Shown piece after piece: positions 24,924-36,482 of a DNA stretch of 64,000 nucleotides (position 1 is its first letter; each line of letters opens with the position of its first letter). The notes beneath the pieces were generated by a model. That model worked only from the letters and a program-made list of their open reading frames with translations, had not been told where the DNA came from and searched no databases. This DNA is from Siphonodentalium dalli (taxonomy: Eukaryota; Mollusca; Scaphopoda; Gadilida; Siphonodentaliidae): contig CP136064.1 in the NCBI GenBank assembly GCA_032622095.1, positions 744,001 through 808,000 on the forward strand, written 5' to 3'. Both the position numbers and the translations under genes were made by a program.

Positions 24924-26715
24924 ATGGTGGAGTACGGTTGGATATTTTCAATTTGGCGCATGTTTCTCCATACCGCGCCATGTCAAATCTGGCCATATCC
25001 GAATCGGGTTGTTATTTACAATGACTGCAGAAAATATATATCTTCATGGTGGAATGCAAATGTATGTTTAAAGGAACAGATGTATCTCAACTTAAAGGGA
25101 CATAAGTAACACAGTCACCAACTTTAAGGGGTATCTGCTATAGACTGGTTCCATGGTGGAGTACGGTTGGATATTTTCAATTTGGCGCATGTTTCTCCAT
25201 ACCGCGCCATGTCAAATCTGGCCATATCCGAATCGGGTTGTCATTTACAATGACTGCAGAAAATATATATCTTCATGTTGGAATGCAAATGTATGTTTAA
25301 AGGAACAGATGTATCTCAACTTAAAGGGACATAAGTAACACAGTCACCAACTTTAAGGGGTATCTGCTATAGACTGGTTCCATGGTGGAGTACGGTTGGA
25401 TATTTTCAATTTGGCGCTTGTTTCTCCATACCGCGCCATGTCAAATCTGGCCATATCCGAATCGGGTTGTCATTTACAATGACTGCAGAAAATATATATC
25501 TTCATGGTGGAATGCAAATGTATGTTTAAAGGAACAGATGTATCTCAACTTAAAGGGACATAAGTAACACAGTCACCAACTTTAAGGGGTATCTGCTATA
25601 GACTGGTTACATGGTGGAGTACGGTTGGATATTTTCAATTTTCGGCATGTTTCTCCATACCGCGCCATGTCAAATCTGGCCATATCCGAATCGGGTTGTC
25701 ATTTACAATGACTGCATAAAATAAATATCTTCATGTTGGAATGCAAATGTATGTTTAAAGGAACAGATGTATCTCAACTTAAAGGGACATAAGTAACACA
25801 GTCACCAACTTAAAGAGGTGTCTGATTTAGACTGGTTCCATGGTGGAGTACGGTTGGATATTTTCTATTTGGCGCATGTTTCTCCATACCGCGCCATGTC
25901 AAATCTGGCCATATCCGAATCGGGTTGTCATTTACAATGACTACAGAAAATAAATATCTTCATGTTGGAATGCAAATGTATGTTTAAAGAAACAGATGTA
26001 TCTCAACTTAAAGGGACATAAGTAACACAGTCACCAACTTTAAGGGGTATCTGCTATAGACTGGTTCCATGGTGGAGTACTGTTGGATATTTTCAATTTG
26101 GCGCATGTTTCTCCATACCGCGCCATGTCAAATCTGGCCATATCCGAATCGGGTTGTCATTTACAATGACTACAGAAAATAAATATCTTCATGTTGGAAT
26201 GCAAATGTATGTTTAAAGGAACACATGTATCTCAACTTAAAGGGACATAAGTAACACAGTCACCAACTTTAAGGGGTATCTGCTATAGACTGGTTCCATG
26301 GTGGAGTACGGTTGGATATTTTCAATTTGGCGCATGTTTTTCCATACCGCGCCATGTCAAATCTGGCCATATCCGAATCGGGTTGTCATTTACAATGACT
26401 ACAGAAAATAAATATCTTCATGTTGGAATGCAAATGTATGTTTAAAGGAACACAACTTTAAGGGGTATCTGCTATAGACTGGTTCCATGGTGGAGTACGG
26501 TTGGATATTTGCAATTTGGCGCATGTTTTTCCATACCGCGCCATGTCAAATCTGGCCATATCCGAATCGGGTTGTCATTTACAATGACTACAGAAAATAA
26601 ATATCTTCATGTTGGAAAGCAAATGTATGTTTAAAGGAACAGATGTATCTCAACTTAAAGGGACATAAGTAACACAGTCACCAACTTAAAGGGGTATCTG
26701 CTATAGACTGGTTCC
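24924..26715. repeat. eight-monomer segment A-B-C-G-H-I-S-K
   Basis: Anchors 24924, 25153, 25382, 25611, 25840, 26069, 26298 and 26487; length 8 x 229 - 40 = 1792. The G monomer at 25611 reads TTTTCGGCATG (private rearranged TTTTGCGC) and CTGCATAAAA, the latter shared with 13861 and 17714. From 25611 on, anchors match 17714 onward at an offset of 7897 bp. Confidence 0.9.
26298..26486. repeat. S monomer, 40-bp deletion (copy 5)
   Basis: Junction at 26453/26454, 7897 bp after copy 2; no T27. Confidence 0.95.
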
Positions 26716-29005
26716 ATGGTGGAGTACGGTTGGATATTTTCAATTTGGCGCATGTTTCTCCATACCGCGCCATGTCAAATCTGGCCATATCCGAATCGGG
26801 TTGTTATTTACAATGACTGCAGAAAATATATATCTTCATGGTGGAATGCAAATGTATGTTTAAAGGAACAGATGTATCTCAACTTAAAGGGACATAAGTA
26901 ACACAGTCACCAACTTTAAGGGGTATCTGCTATAGACTGGTTCCATGGTGGAGTACGGTTGGATATTTTCAATTTGGCGCATGTTTCTCCATACCGCGCC
27001 ATGTCAAATCTGGCCATATCCGAATCGGGTTGTCATTTACAATGACTGCAGAAAATATATATCTTCATGTTGGAATGCAAATGTATGTTTAAAGGAACAG
27101 ATGTATCTCAACTTAAAGGGACATAAGTAACACAGTCACCAACTTTAAGGGGTATCTGCTATAGACTGGTTCCATGGTGGAGTACGGTTGGATATTTTCA
27201 ATTTGGCGCTTGTTTCTCCATACCGCGCCATGTCAAATCTGGCCATATCCGAATCGGGTTGTCATTTACAATGACTGCAGAAAATATATATCTTCATGGT
27301 GGAATGCAAATGTATGTTTAAAGGAACAGATGTATCTCAACTTAAAGGGACATAAGTAACACAGTCACCAACTTTAAGGGGTATCTGCTATAGACTGGTT
27401 TCATGGTGGAGTACGGTTGGATATTTTCAATTTGGCGCATGTTTCTCCATACCGCGCCATGTCAAATCTGGCCATATCCGAATCGAGTTGTCATTTACAA
27501 TGACTGCAGAAAATATATATCTTCATGTTGGAATGCAAATGTATGTTTAAAGGAACAGATGTATCTCAACTTAAAGGGACATAAGTAACACAGTCACCAA
27601 CTTTAAGGGGTATCTGCTATAGACTGGTTCCATGGTGGAGTACGGTTGGATATTTTCTATTTGGCGCATGTTTCTCCATACCGCGCCATGTCAAATCTGG
27701 CCATATCCGAATCGGGTTGTCATTTACAATGACTGCAGAAAATATATATCTTCATGTTGGAATGCAAATGTATGTTTAAAGGAACAGATGTATCTCAACT
27801 TAAAGGGACATAAGTAACACAGTCACCAACTTTAAGGGGTATCTGCTATAAACTGGTTCCATGGTGGAGTACGGTTGGATATTTTCAATTTGGCGCATGT
27901 TTCTCCCTACCGCGCCATGTCAGATCTGGCCATATCCGAATCGGGTTGTCATTTACAATGACTGCAGAAAATAAATATCTTCATGTTGGAATGCAAATGT
28001 ATGTTTAAAGGAACAGATGTATCTCAACTTAAAGGGACATAAGTAACACAGTCACCAACTTTAAGGGGTATCTGCTATAGACTGGTTACATGGTGGAGTA
28101 CGGTTGGATATTTTCAATTTTGCGCATGTTTCTCCATACCGCGCCATGTCAAATCTGGCCATATCCTAATCGGGTTGTCATTTACAATGACTGCAGAAAA
28201 TAAATATCTTCATGTTAGAATGCAAATGTATGTTTAAAGGAACAGATGTATCTCAACTTAAAGGGACATAAGTAACACAGTCACCAACTTAAAGAGGTGT
28301 CTGATTTAGACTGGTTCCATGGTGGAGTACGGTTGGATATTTTCTATTTGGCGCATGTTTCTCCATACCGCGCCATGTCAAATCTGGCCATATCCGAATC
28401 AGGTTGTCATTTACAATGACTACAGAAAATAAATATCTTCATGTTGGAATGCAAATGTATGTTTAAAGAAACAGATGTATCTCAACTTAAAGGGACATAA
28501 GTAACACAGTCACCAACTTTAAGGGGTATCTGCTATAGACTGGTTCCATGGTGGAGTACTGTTGGATATTTTCAATTTGGCGCATGTTTCTCCCTACCGC
28601 GCCATGTCAAATCTGGCCATATCCGAATCGGGTTGTCATTTACAATGACTACAGAAAATAAATATCTTCATGGTGGAATGCAAATGTATGTTTAAAGGAA
28701 CAGATGTATCTCAACTTAAAGGGACATAAGTAACACAGTCACCAACTTTAAGGGGTATCTGCTATAGACTGGTTCCATGGTGGAGTACGGTTGGATATTT
28801 TCAATTTGGCGCATGTTTTTCCATACCGCGCCATGTCAAATCTGGCCATATCCGAATCGGGTTGTCATTTACAATGACTACAGAAAATAAATATCTTCAT
28901 GTTGGAAAGCAAATGTATGTTTAAAGGAACAGATGTATCTCAACTTAAAGGGACATAAGTAACACAGTCACCAACTTAAAGGGGTATCTGCTATAGACTG
29001 GTTCC
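26716..29005. repeat. ten-monomer HOR, A-B-C-D-E-F-G-H-I-J (middle type)
   Basis: Anchors every 229 bp from 26716 to 28777, 7897 bp after the HOR at 18819 with the same variants, including A84 in D and A83 in H. It is followed in turn by a copy at 34193, 7477 bp further on. Confidence 0.93.
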
Positions 29006-30339
29006 ATGGTGGAGTACGGTTGGATATTTTCAATTTGGCGCATGTTTCTCCATACCGCGCCATGTCAAATCTGGCCATATCCGAATCGGGTTGTTATTTA
29101 CAATGACTGCAGAAAATATATATCTTCATGGTGGAATGCAAATGTATGTTTAAAGGAACAGATGTATCTCAACTTAAAGGGACATAAGTAACACAGTCAC
29201 CAACTTTAAGGGGTATCTGCTATAGACTGGTTCCATGGTGGAGTACGGTTGGATATTTTCAATTTGGCGCATGTTTCTCCATACCGCGCCATGTCAAATC
29301 TGGCCATATCCGAATCGGGTTGTCATTTACAATGACTGCAGAAAATATATATCTTCATGTTGGAATGCAAATGTATGTTTAAAGGAACAGATGTATCTCA
29401 ACTTAAAGGGACATAAGTAACACAGTCACCAACTTTAAGGGGTATCTGCTATAGACTGGTTCCATGGTGGAGTACGGTTGGATATTTTCAATTTGGCGCT
29501 TGTTTCTCCATACCGCGCCATGTCAAATCTGGCCATATCCGAATCGGGTTGTCATTTACAATGACTGCAGAAAATATATATCTTCATGGTGGAATGCAAA
29601 TGTATGTTTAAAGGAACAGATGTATCTCAACTTAAAGGGACATAAGTAACACAGTCACCAACTTTAAGGGGTATCTGCTATAGACTGGTTTCATGGTGGA
29701 GTACGGTTGGATATTTTCAATTTGGCGCATGTTTCTCCATACCGCGCCATGTCAAATCTGGCCATATCCGAATCGGGTTGTCATTTACAATGACTGCAGA
29801 AAATATATATCTTCATGTTGGAATGCAAATGTATGTTTAAAGGAACAGATGTATCTCAACTTAAAGGGACATAAGTAACACAGTCACCAACTTTAAGGGG
29901 TATCTGCTATAGACTGGTTCCATGGTGGAGTACGGTTGGATATTTTCTATTTGGCGCATGTTTTTCCATACCGCGCCATGTCAAATCTGGCCATATCCGA
30001 ATCGGGTTGTCATTTACAATGACTACAGAAAATAAATATCTTCATGTTGGAATGCAAATGTATGTTTAAAGGAACACAACTTTAAGGGGTATCTGCTATA
30101 GACTGGTTCCATGGTGGAGTACGGTTGGATATTTGCAATTTGGCGCATGTTTTTCCATACCGCGCCATGTCAAATCTGGCCATATCCGAATCGGGTTGTC
30201 ATTTACAATGACTACAGAAAATAAATATCTTCATGTTGGAAAGCAAATATATGTTTAAAGGAACAGATGTATCTCAACTTAAAGGGACATAAGTAACACA
30301 GTCACCAACTTAAAGGGGTATCTGCTATAGACTGGTTCC
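29006..30339. repeat. six-monomer segment A-B-C-D-S-K
   Basis: Anchors 29006, 29235, 29464, 29693, 29922 and 30111; length 6 x 229 - 40 = 1334. The S monomer has both T27 and T43. D here has the common CGGG rather than A84, like the D monomers at 21797 and 22255 that precede S in the 2022-bp units. Confidence 0.92.
29922..30110. repeat. S monomer, 40-bp deletion (copy 6)
   Basis: Junction at 30077/30078, with T27 and T43 as in copies 3 and 4. Confidence 0.95.
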
Positions 30340-32400
30340 ATGGTGGAGTACGGTTGGATATTTTCAATTTGGCGCATGTTTCTCCATACCGCGCCATGTC
30401 AAATCTGGCCATATCCGAATCGGGTTGTTATTTACAATGACTGCAGAAAATATATATCTTCATGGTGGAATGCAAATGTATGTTTAAAGGAACAGATGTA
30501 TCTCAACTTAAAGGGACATAAGTAACACAGTCACCAACTTTAAGGGGTATCTGCTATAGACTGGTTCCATGGTGGAGTACGGTTGGATATTTTCAATTTG
30601 GCGCATGTTTCTCCATACCGCGCCATGTCAAATCTGGCCATATCCGAATCGGGTTGTCATTTACAATGACTGCAGAAAATATATATCTTCATGTTGGAAT
30701 GCAAATGTATGTTTAAAGGAACAGATGTATCTCAACTTAAAGGGACATAAGTAACACAGTCACCAACTTTAAGGGGTATCTGCTATAGACTGGTTCCATG
30801 GTGGAGTACGGTTGGATATTTTCAATTTGGCGCTTGTTTCTCCATACCGCGCCATGTCAAATCTGGCCATATCCGAATCGGGTTGTCATTTACAATGACT
30901 GCAGAAAATATATATCTTCATGGTGGAATGCAAATGTATGTTTAAAGGAACAGATGTATCTCAACTTAAAGGGACATAAGTAACACAGTCACCAACTTTA
31001 AGGGGTATCTGCTATAGACTGGTTTCATGGTGGAGTACGGTTGGATATTTTCAATTTGGCGCATGTTTCTCCATACCGCGCCATGTCAAATCTGGCCATA
31101 TCCGAATCGAGTTGTCATTTACAATGACTGCAGAAAATATATATCTTCATGTTGGAATGCAAATGTATGTTTAAAGGAACAGATGTATCTCAACTTAAAG
31201 GGACATAAGTAACACAGTCACCAACTTTAAGGGGTATCTGCTATAGACTGGTTCCATGGTGGAGTACGGTTGGATATTTTCTATTTGGCGCATGTTTCTC
31301 CATACCGCGCCATGTCAAATCTGGCCATATCCGAATCGGGTTGTCATTTACAATGACTGCAGAAAATATATATCTTCATGTTGGAATGCAAATGTATGTT
31401 TAAAGGAACAGATGTATCTCAACTTAAAGGGACATAAGTAACACAGTCACCAACTTTAAGGGGTATCTGCTATAAACTGGTTCCATGGTGGAGTACGGTT
31501 GGATATTTTCAATTTGGCGCATGTTTCTCCCTACCGCGCCATGTCAGATCTGGCCATATCCGAATCGGGTTGTCATTTACAATGACTGCAGAAAATAAAT
31601 ATCTTCATGTTGGAATGCAAATGTATGTTTAAAGGAACAGATGTATCTCAACTTAAAGGGACATAAGTAACACAGTCACCAACTTTAAGGGGTATCTGCT
31701 ATAGACTGGTTACATGGTGGAGTACGGTTGGATATTTTCAATTTTGCGCATGTTTCTCCATACCGCGCCATGTCAAATCTGGCCATATCCTAATCGGGTT
31801 GTCATTTACAATGACTGCAGAAAATAAATATCTTCATGTTAGAATGCAAATGTATGTTTAAAGGAACAGATGTATCTCAACTTAAAGGGACATAAGTAAC
31901 ACAGTCACCAACTTAAAGAGGTGTCTGATTTAGACTGGTTCCATGGTGGAGTACGGTTGGATATTTTCTATTTGGCGCATGTTTCTCCCTACCGCGCCAT
32001 GTCAGATCTGGCCATATCCGAATCGGGTTGTCATTTACAATGACTGCAGAAAATATATATCTTCATGGTGGAATGCAAATGTATGTTTAAAGGAACAGAT
32101 GTATCTCAACTTAAAGGGACATAAGTAACACAGTCACCAACTTTAAGGGGTATCTGCTATAGACTGGTTACATGGTGGAGTACGGTTGGATATTTTCAAT
32201 TTTGCGCATGTTTCTCCATACCGCGCCATGTCAAATCTGGCCATATCCTAATCGGGTTGTCATTTACAATGACTGCAGAAAATAAATATCTTCATGTTAG
32301 AATGCAAATGTATGTTTAAAGGAACAGATGTATCTCAACTTAAAGGGACATAAGTAACACAGTCACCAACTTAAAGAGGTGTCTGATTTAGACTGGTTCC
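30340..32400. repeat. nine-monomer segment with a local two-monomer duplication
   Basis: A-B-C-D-E-F-G at 30340-31942, then a mosaic monomer at 31943 and a second G at 32172. The pair G + AGAGGTG-preceded monomer occurs twice (31714-32171 and 32172-32629), a 458-bp tandem step. The mosaic at 31943 begins as H (T27), then carries C47 and G63 as F, then T114 and G126 as A or C. Confidence 0.88.
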
Positions 32401-34192
32401 ATGGTGGAGTACGGTTGGATATTTTCTATTTGGCGCATGTTTCTCCATACCGCGCCATGTCAAATCTGGCCATATCCGAATCGGGTTGTTATTTACAATG
32501 ACTGCAGAAAATATATATCTTCATGGTGGAATGCAAATGTATGTTTAAAGGAACAGATGTATCTCAACTTAAAGGGACATAAGTAACACAGTCACCAACT
32601 TTAAGGGGTATCTGCTATAGACTGGTTCCATGGTGGAGTACGGTTGGATATTTTCAATTTGGCGCATGTTTCTCCATACCGCGCCATGTCAAATCTGGCC
32701 ATATCCGAATCGGGTTGTCATTTACAATGACTGCAGAAAATATATATCTTCATGTTGGAATGCAAATGTATGTTTAAAGGAACAGATGTATCTCAACTTA
32801 AAGGGACATAAGTAACACAGTCACCAACTTTAAGGGGTATCTGCTATAGACTGGTTCCATGGTGGAGTACGGTTGGATATTTTCAATTTGGCGCTTGTTT
32901 CTCCATACCGCGCCATGTCAAATCTGGCCATATCCGAATCGGGTTGTCATTTACAATGACTGCAGAAAATATATATCTTCATGGTGGAATGCAAATGTAT
33001 GTTTAAAGGAACAGATGTATCTCAACTTAAAGGGACATAAGTAACACAGTCACCAACTTTAAGGGGTATCTGCTATAGACTGGTTACATGGTGGAGTACG
33101 GTTGGATATTTTCAATTTTGCGCATGTTTCTCCATACCGCGCCATGTCAAATCTGGCCATATCCGAATCGGGTTGTCATTTACAATGACTGCAGAAAATA
33201 TATATCTTCATGTTGGAATGCAAATGTATGTTTAAAGGAACAGATGTATCTCAACTTAAAGGGACATAAGTAACACAGTCACCAACTTAAAGAGGTGTCT
33301 GATTTAGACTGGTTCCATGGTGGAGTACGGTTGGATATTTTCTATTTGGCGCATGTTTCTCCATACCGCGCCATGTCAAATCTGGCCATATCCGAATCGG
33401 GTTGTCATTTACAATGACTACAGAAAATAAATATCTTCATGTTGGAATGCAAATGTATGTTTAAAGAAACAGATGTATCTCAACTTAAAGGGACATAAGT
33501 AACACAGTCACCAACTTTAAGGGGTATCTGCTATAGACTGGTTCCATGGTGGAGTACTGTTGGATATTTTCAATTTGGCGCATGTTTCTCCATACCGCGC
33601 CATGTCAAATCTGGCCATATCCGAATCGGGTTGTCATTTACAATGACTACAGAAAATAAATATCTTCATGTTGGAATGCAAATGTATGTTTAAAGGAACA
33701 CATGTATCTCAACTTAAAGGGACATAAGTAACACAGTCACCAACTTTAAGGGGTATCTGCTATAGACTGGTTCCATGGTGGAGTACGGTTGGATATTTTC
33801 AATTTGGCGCATGTTTTTCCATACCGCGCCATGTCAAATCTGGCCATATCCGAATCGGGTTGTCATTTACAATGACTACAGAAAATAAATATCTTCATGT
33901 TGGAATGCAAATGTATGTTTAAAGGAACACAACTTTAAGGGGTATCTGCTATAGACTGGTTCCATGGTGGAGTACGGTTGGATATTTGCAATTTGGCGCA
34001 TGTTTTTCCATACCGCGCCATGTCAAATCTGGCCATATCCGAATCGGGTTGTCATTTACAATGACTACAGAAAATAAATATCTTCATGTTGGAAAGCAAA
34101 TGTATGTTTAAAGGAACAGATGTATCTCAACTTAAAGGGACATAAGTAACACAGTCACCAACTTAAAGGGGTATCTGCTATAGACTGGTTCC
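32401..34192. repeat. eight-monomer segment with hybrid first monomer
   Basis: The monomer at 32401 starts as H (preceded by the AGAGGTG block, T27) and ends as A (T90, T114, G126). Then B (32630), C (32859), a G/B hybrid (33088: TTAC entry and T32, but T114 at its 3' part), H (33317), I (33546), S (33775) and K (33964). From 33317 the order matches 25840 onward at an offset of 7477 bp. Confidence 0.88.
33775..33963. repeat. S monomer, 40-bp deletion (copy 7)
   Basis: Junction at 33930/33931, 7477 bp after copy 5; no T27. Confidence 0.95.
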
Positions 34193-36482
34193 ATGGTGGA
34201 GTACGGTTGGATATTTTCAATTTGGCGCATGTTTCTCCATACCGCGCCATGTCAAATCTGGCCATATCCGAATCGGGTTGTTATTTACAATGACTGCAGA
34301 AAATATATATCTTCATGGTGGAATGCAAATGTATGTTTAAAGGAACAGATGTATCTCAACTTAAAGGGACATAAGTAACACAGTCACCAACTTTAAGGGG
34401 TATCTGCTATAGACTGGTTCCATGGTGGAGTACGGTTGGATATTTTCAATTTGGCGCATGTTTCTCCATACCGCGCCATGTCAAATCTGGCCATATCCGA
34501 ATCGGGTTGTCATTTACAATGACTGCAGAAAATATATATCTTCATGTTGGAATGCAAATGTATGTTTAAAGGAACAGATGTATCTCAACTTAAAGGGACA
34601 TAAGTAACACAGTCACCAACTTTAAGGGGTATCTGCTATAGACTGGTTCCATGGTGGAGTACGGTTGGATATTTTCAATTTGGCGCTTGTTTCTCCATAC
34701 CGCGCCATGTCAAATCTGGCCATATCCGAATCGGGTTGTCATTTACAATGACTGCAGAAAATATATATCTTCATGGTGGAATGCAAATGTATGTTTAAAG
34801 GAACAGATGTATCTCAACTTAAAGGGACATAAGTAACACAGTCACCAACTTTAAGGGGTATCTGCTATAGACTGGTTTCATGGTGGAGTACGGTTGGATA
34901 TTTTCAATTTGGCGCATGTTTCTCCATACCGCGCCATGTCAAATCTGGCCATATCCGAATCGAGTTGTCATTTACAATGACTGCAGAAAATATATATCTT
35001 CATGTTGGAATGCAAATGTATGTTTAAAGGAACAGATGTATCTCAACTTAAAGGGACATAAGTAACACAGTCACCAACTTTAAGGGGTATCTGCTATAGA
35101 CTGGTTCCATGGTGGAGTACGGTTGGATATTTTCTATTTGGCGCATGTTTCTCCATACCGCGCCATGTCAAATCTGGCCATATCCGAATCGGGTTGTCAT
35201 TTACAATGACTGCAGAAAATATATATCTTCATGTTGGAATGCAAATGTATGTTTAAAGGAACAGATGTATCTCAACTTAAAGGGACATAAGTAACACAGT
35301 CACCAACTTTAAGGGGTATCTGCTATAAACTGGTTCCATGGTGGAGTACGGTTGGATATTTTCAATTTGGCGCATGTTTCTCCCTACCGCGCCATGTCAG
35401 ATCTGGCCATATCCGAATCGGGTTGTCATTTACAATGACTGCAGAAAATAAATATCTTCATGTTGGAATGCAAATGTATGTTTAAAGGAACAGATGTATC
35501 TCAACTTAAAGGGACATAAGTAACACAGTCACCAACTTTAAGGGGTATCTGCTATAGACTGGTTACATGGTGGAGTACGGTTGGATATTTTCAATTTTGC
35601 GCATGTTTCTCCATACCGCGCCATGTCAAATCTGGCCATATCCTAATCGGGTTGTCATTTACAATGACTGCAGAAAATAAATATCTTCATGTTAGAATGC
35701 AAATGTATGTTTAAAGGAACAGATGTATCTCAACTTAAAGGGACATAAGTAACACAGTCACCAACTTAAAGAGGTGTCTGATTTAGACTGGTTCCATGGT
35801 GGAGTACGGTTGGATATTTTCTATTTGGCGCATGTTTCTCCATACCGCGCCATGTCAAATCTGGCCATATCCGAATCAGGTTGTCATTTACAATGACTAC
35901 AGAAAATAAATATCTTCATGTTGGAATGCAAATGTATGTTTAAAGAAACAGATGTATCTCAACTTAAAGGGACATAAGTAACACAGTCACCAACTTTAAG
36001 GGGTATCTGCTATAGACTGGTTCCATGGTGGAGTACTGTTGGATATTTTCAATTTGGCGCATGTTTCTCCCTACCGCGCCATGTCAAATCTGGCCATATC
36101 CGAATCGGGTTGTCATTTACAATGACTACAGAAAATAAATATCTTCATGGTGGAATGCAAATGTATGTTTAAAGGAACAGATGTATCTCAACTTAAAGGG
36201 ACATAAGTAACACAGTCACCAACTTTAAGGGGTATCTGCTATAGACTGGTTCCATGGTGGAGTACGGTTGGATATTTTCAATTTGGCGCATGTTTTTCCA
36301 TACCGCGCCATGTCAAATCTGGCCATATCCGAATCGGGTTGTCATTTACAATGACTACAGAAAATAAATATCTTCATGTTGGAAAGCAAATGTATGTTTA
36401 AAGGAACAGATGTATCTCAACTTAAAGGGACATAAGTAACACAGTCACCAACTTAAAGGGGTATCTGCTATAGACTGGTTCC
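34193..36482. repeat. ten-monomer HOR, A-B-C-D-E-F-G-H-I-J (middle type)
   Basis: Anchors every 229 bp from 34193 to 36254. Same order and the same markers (A84 in D, CTATAAAC after E, T78 in G, A83 in H, T13 in I) as at 18819 and 26716. Confidence 0.93.
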
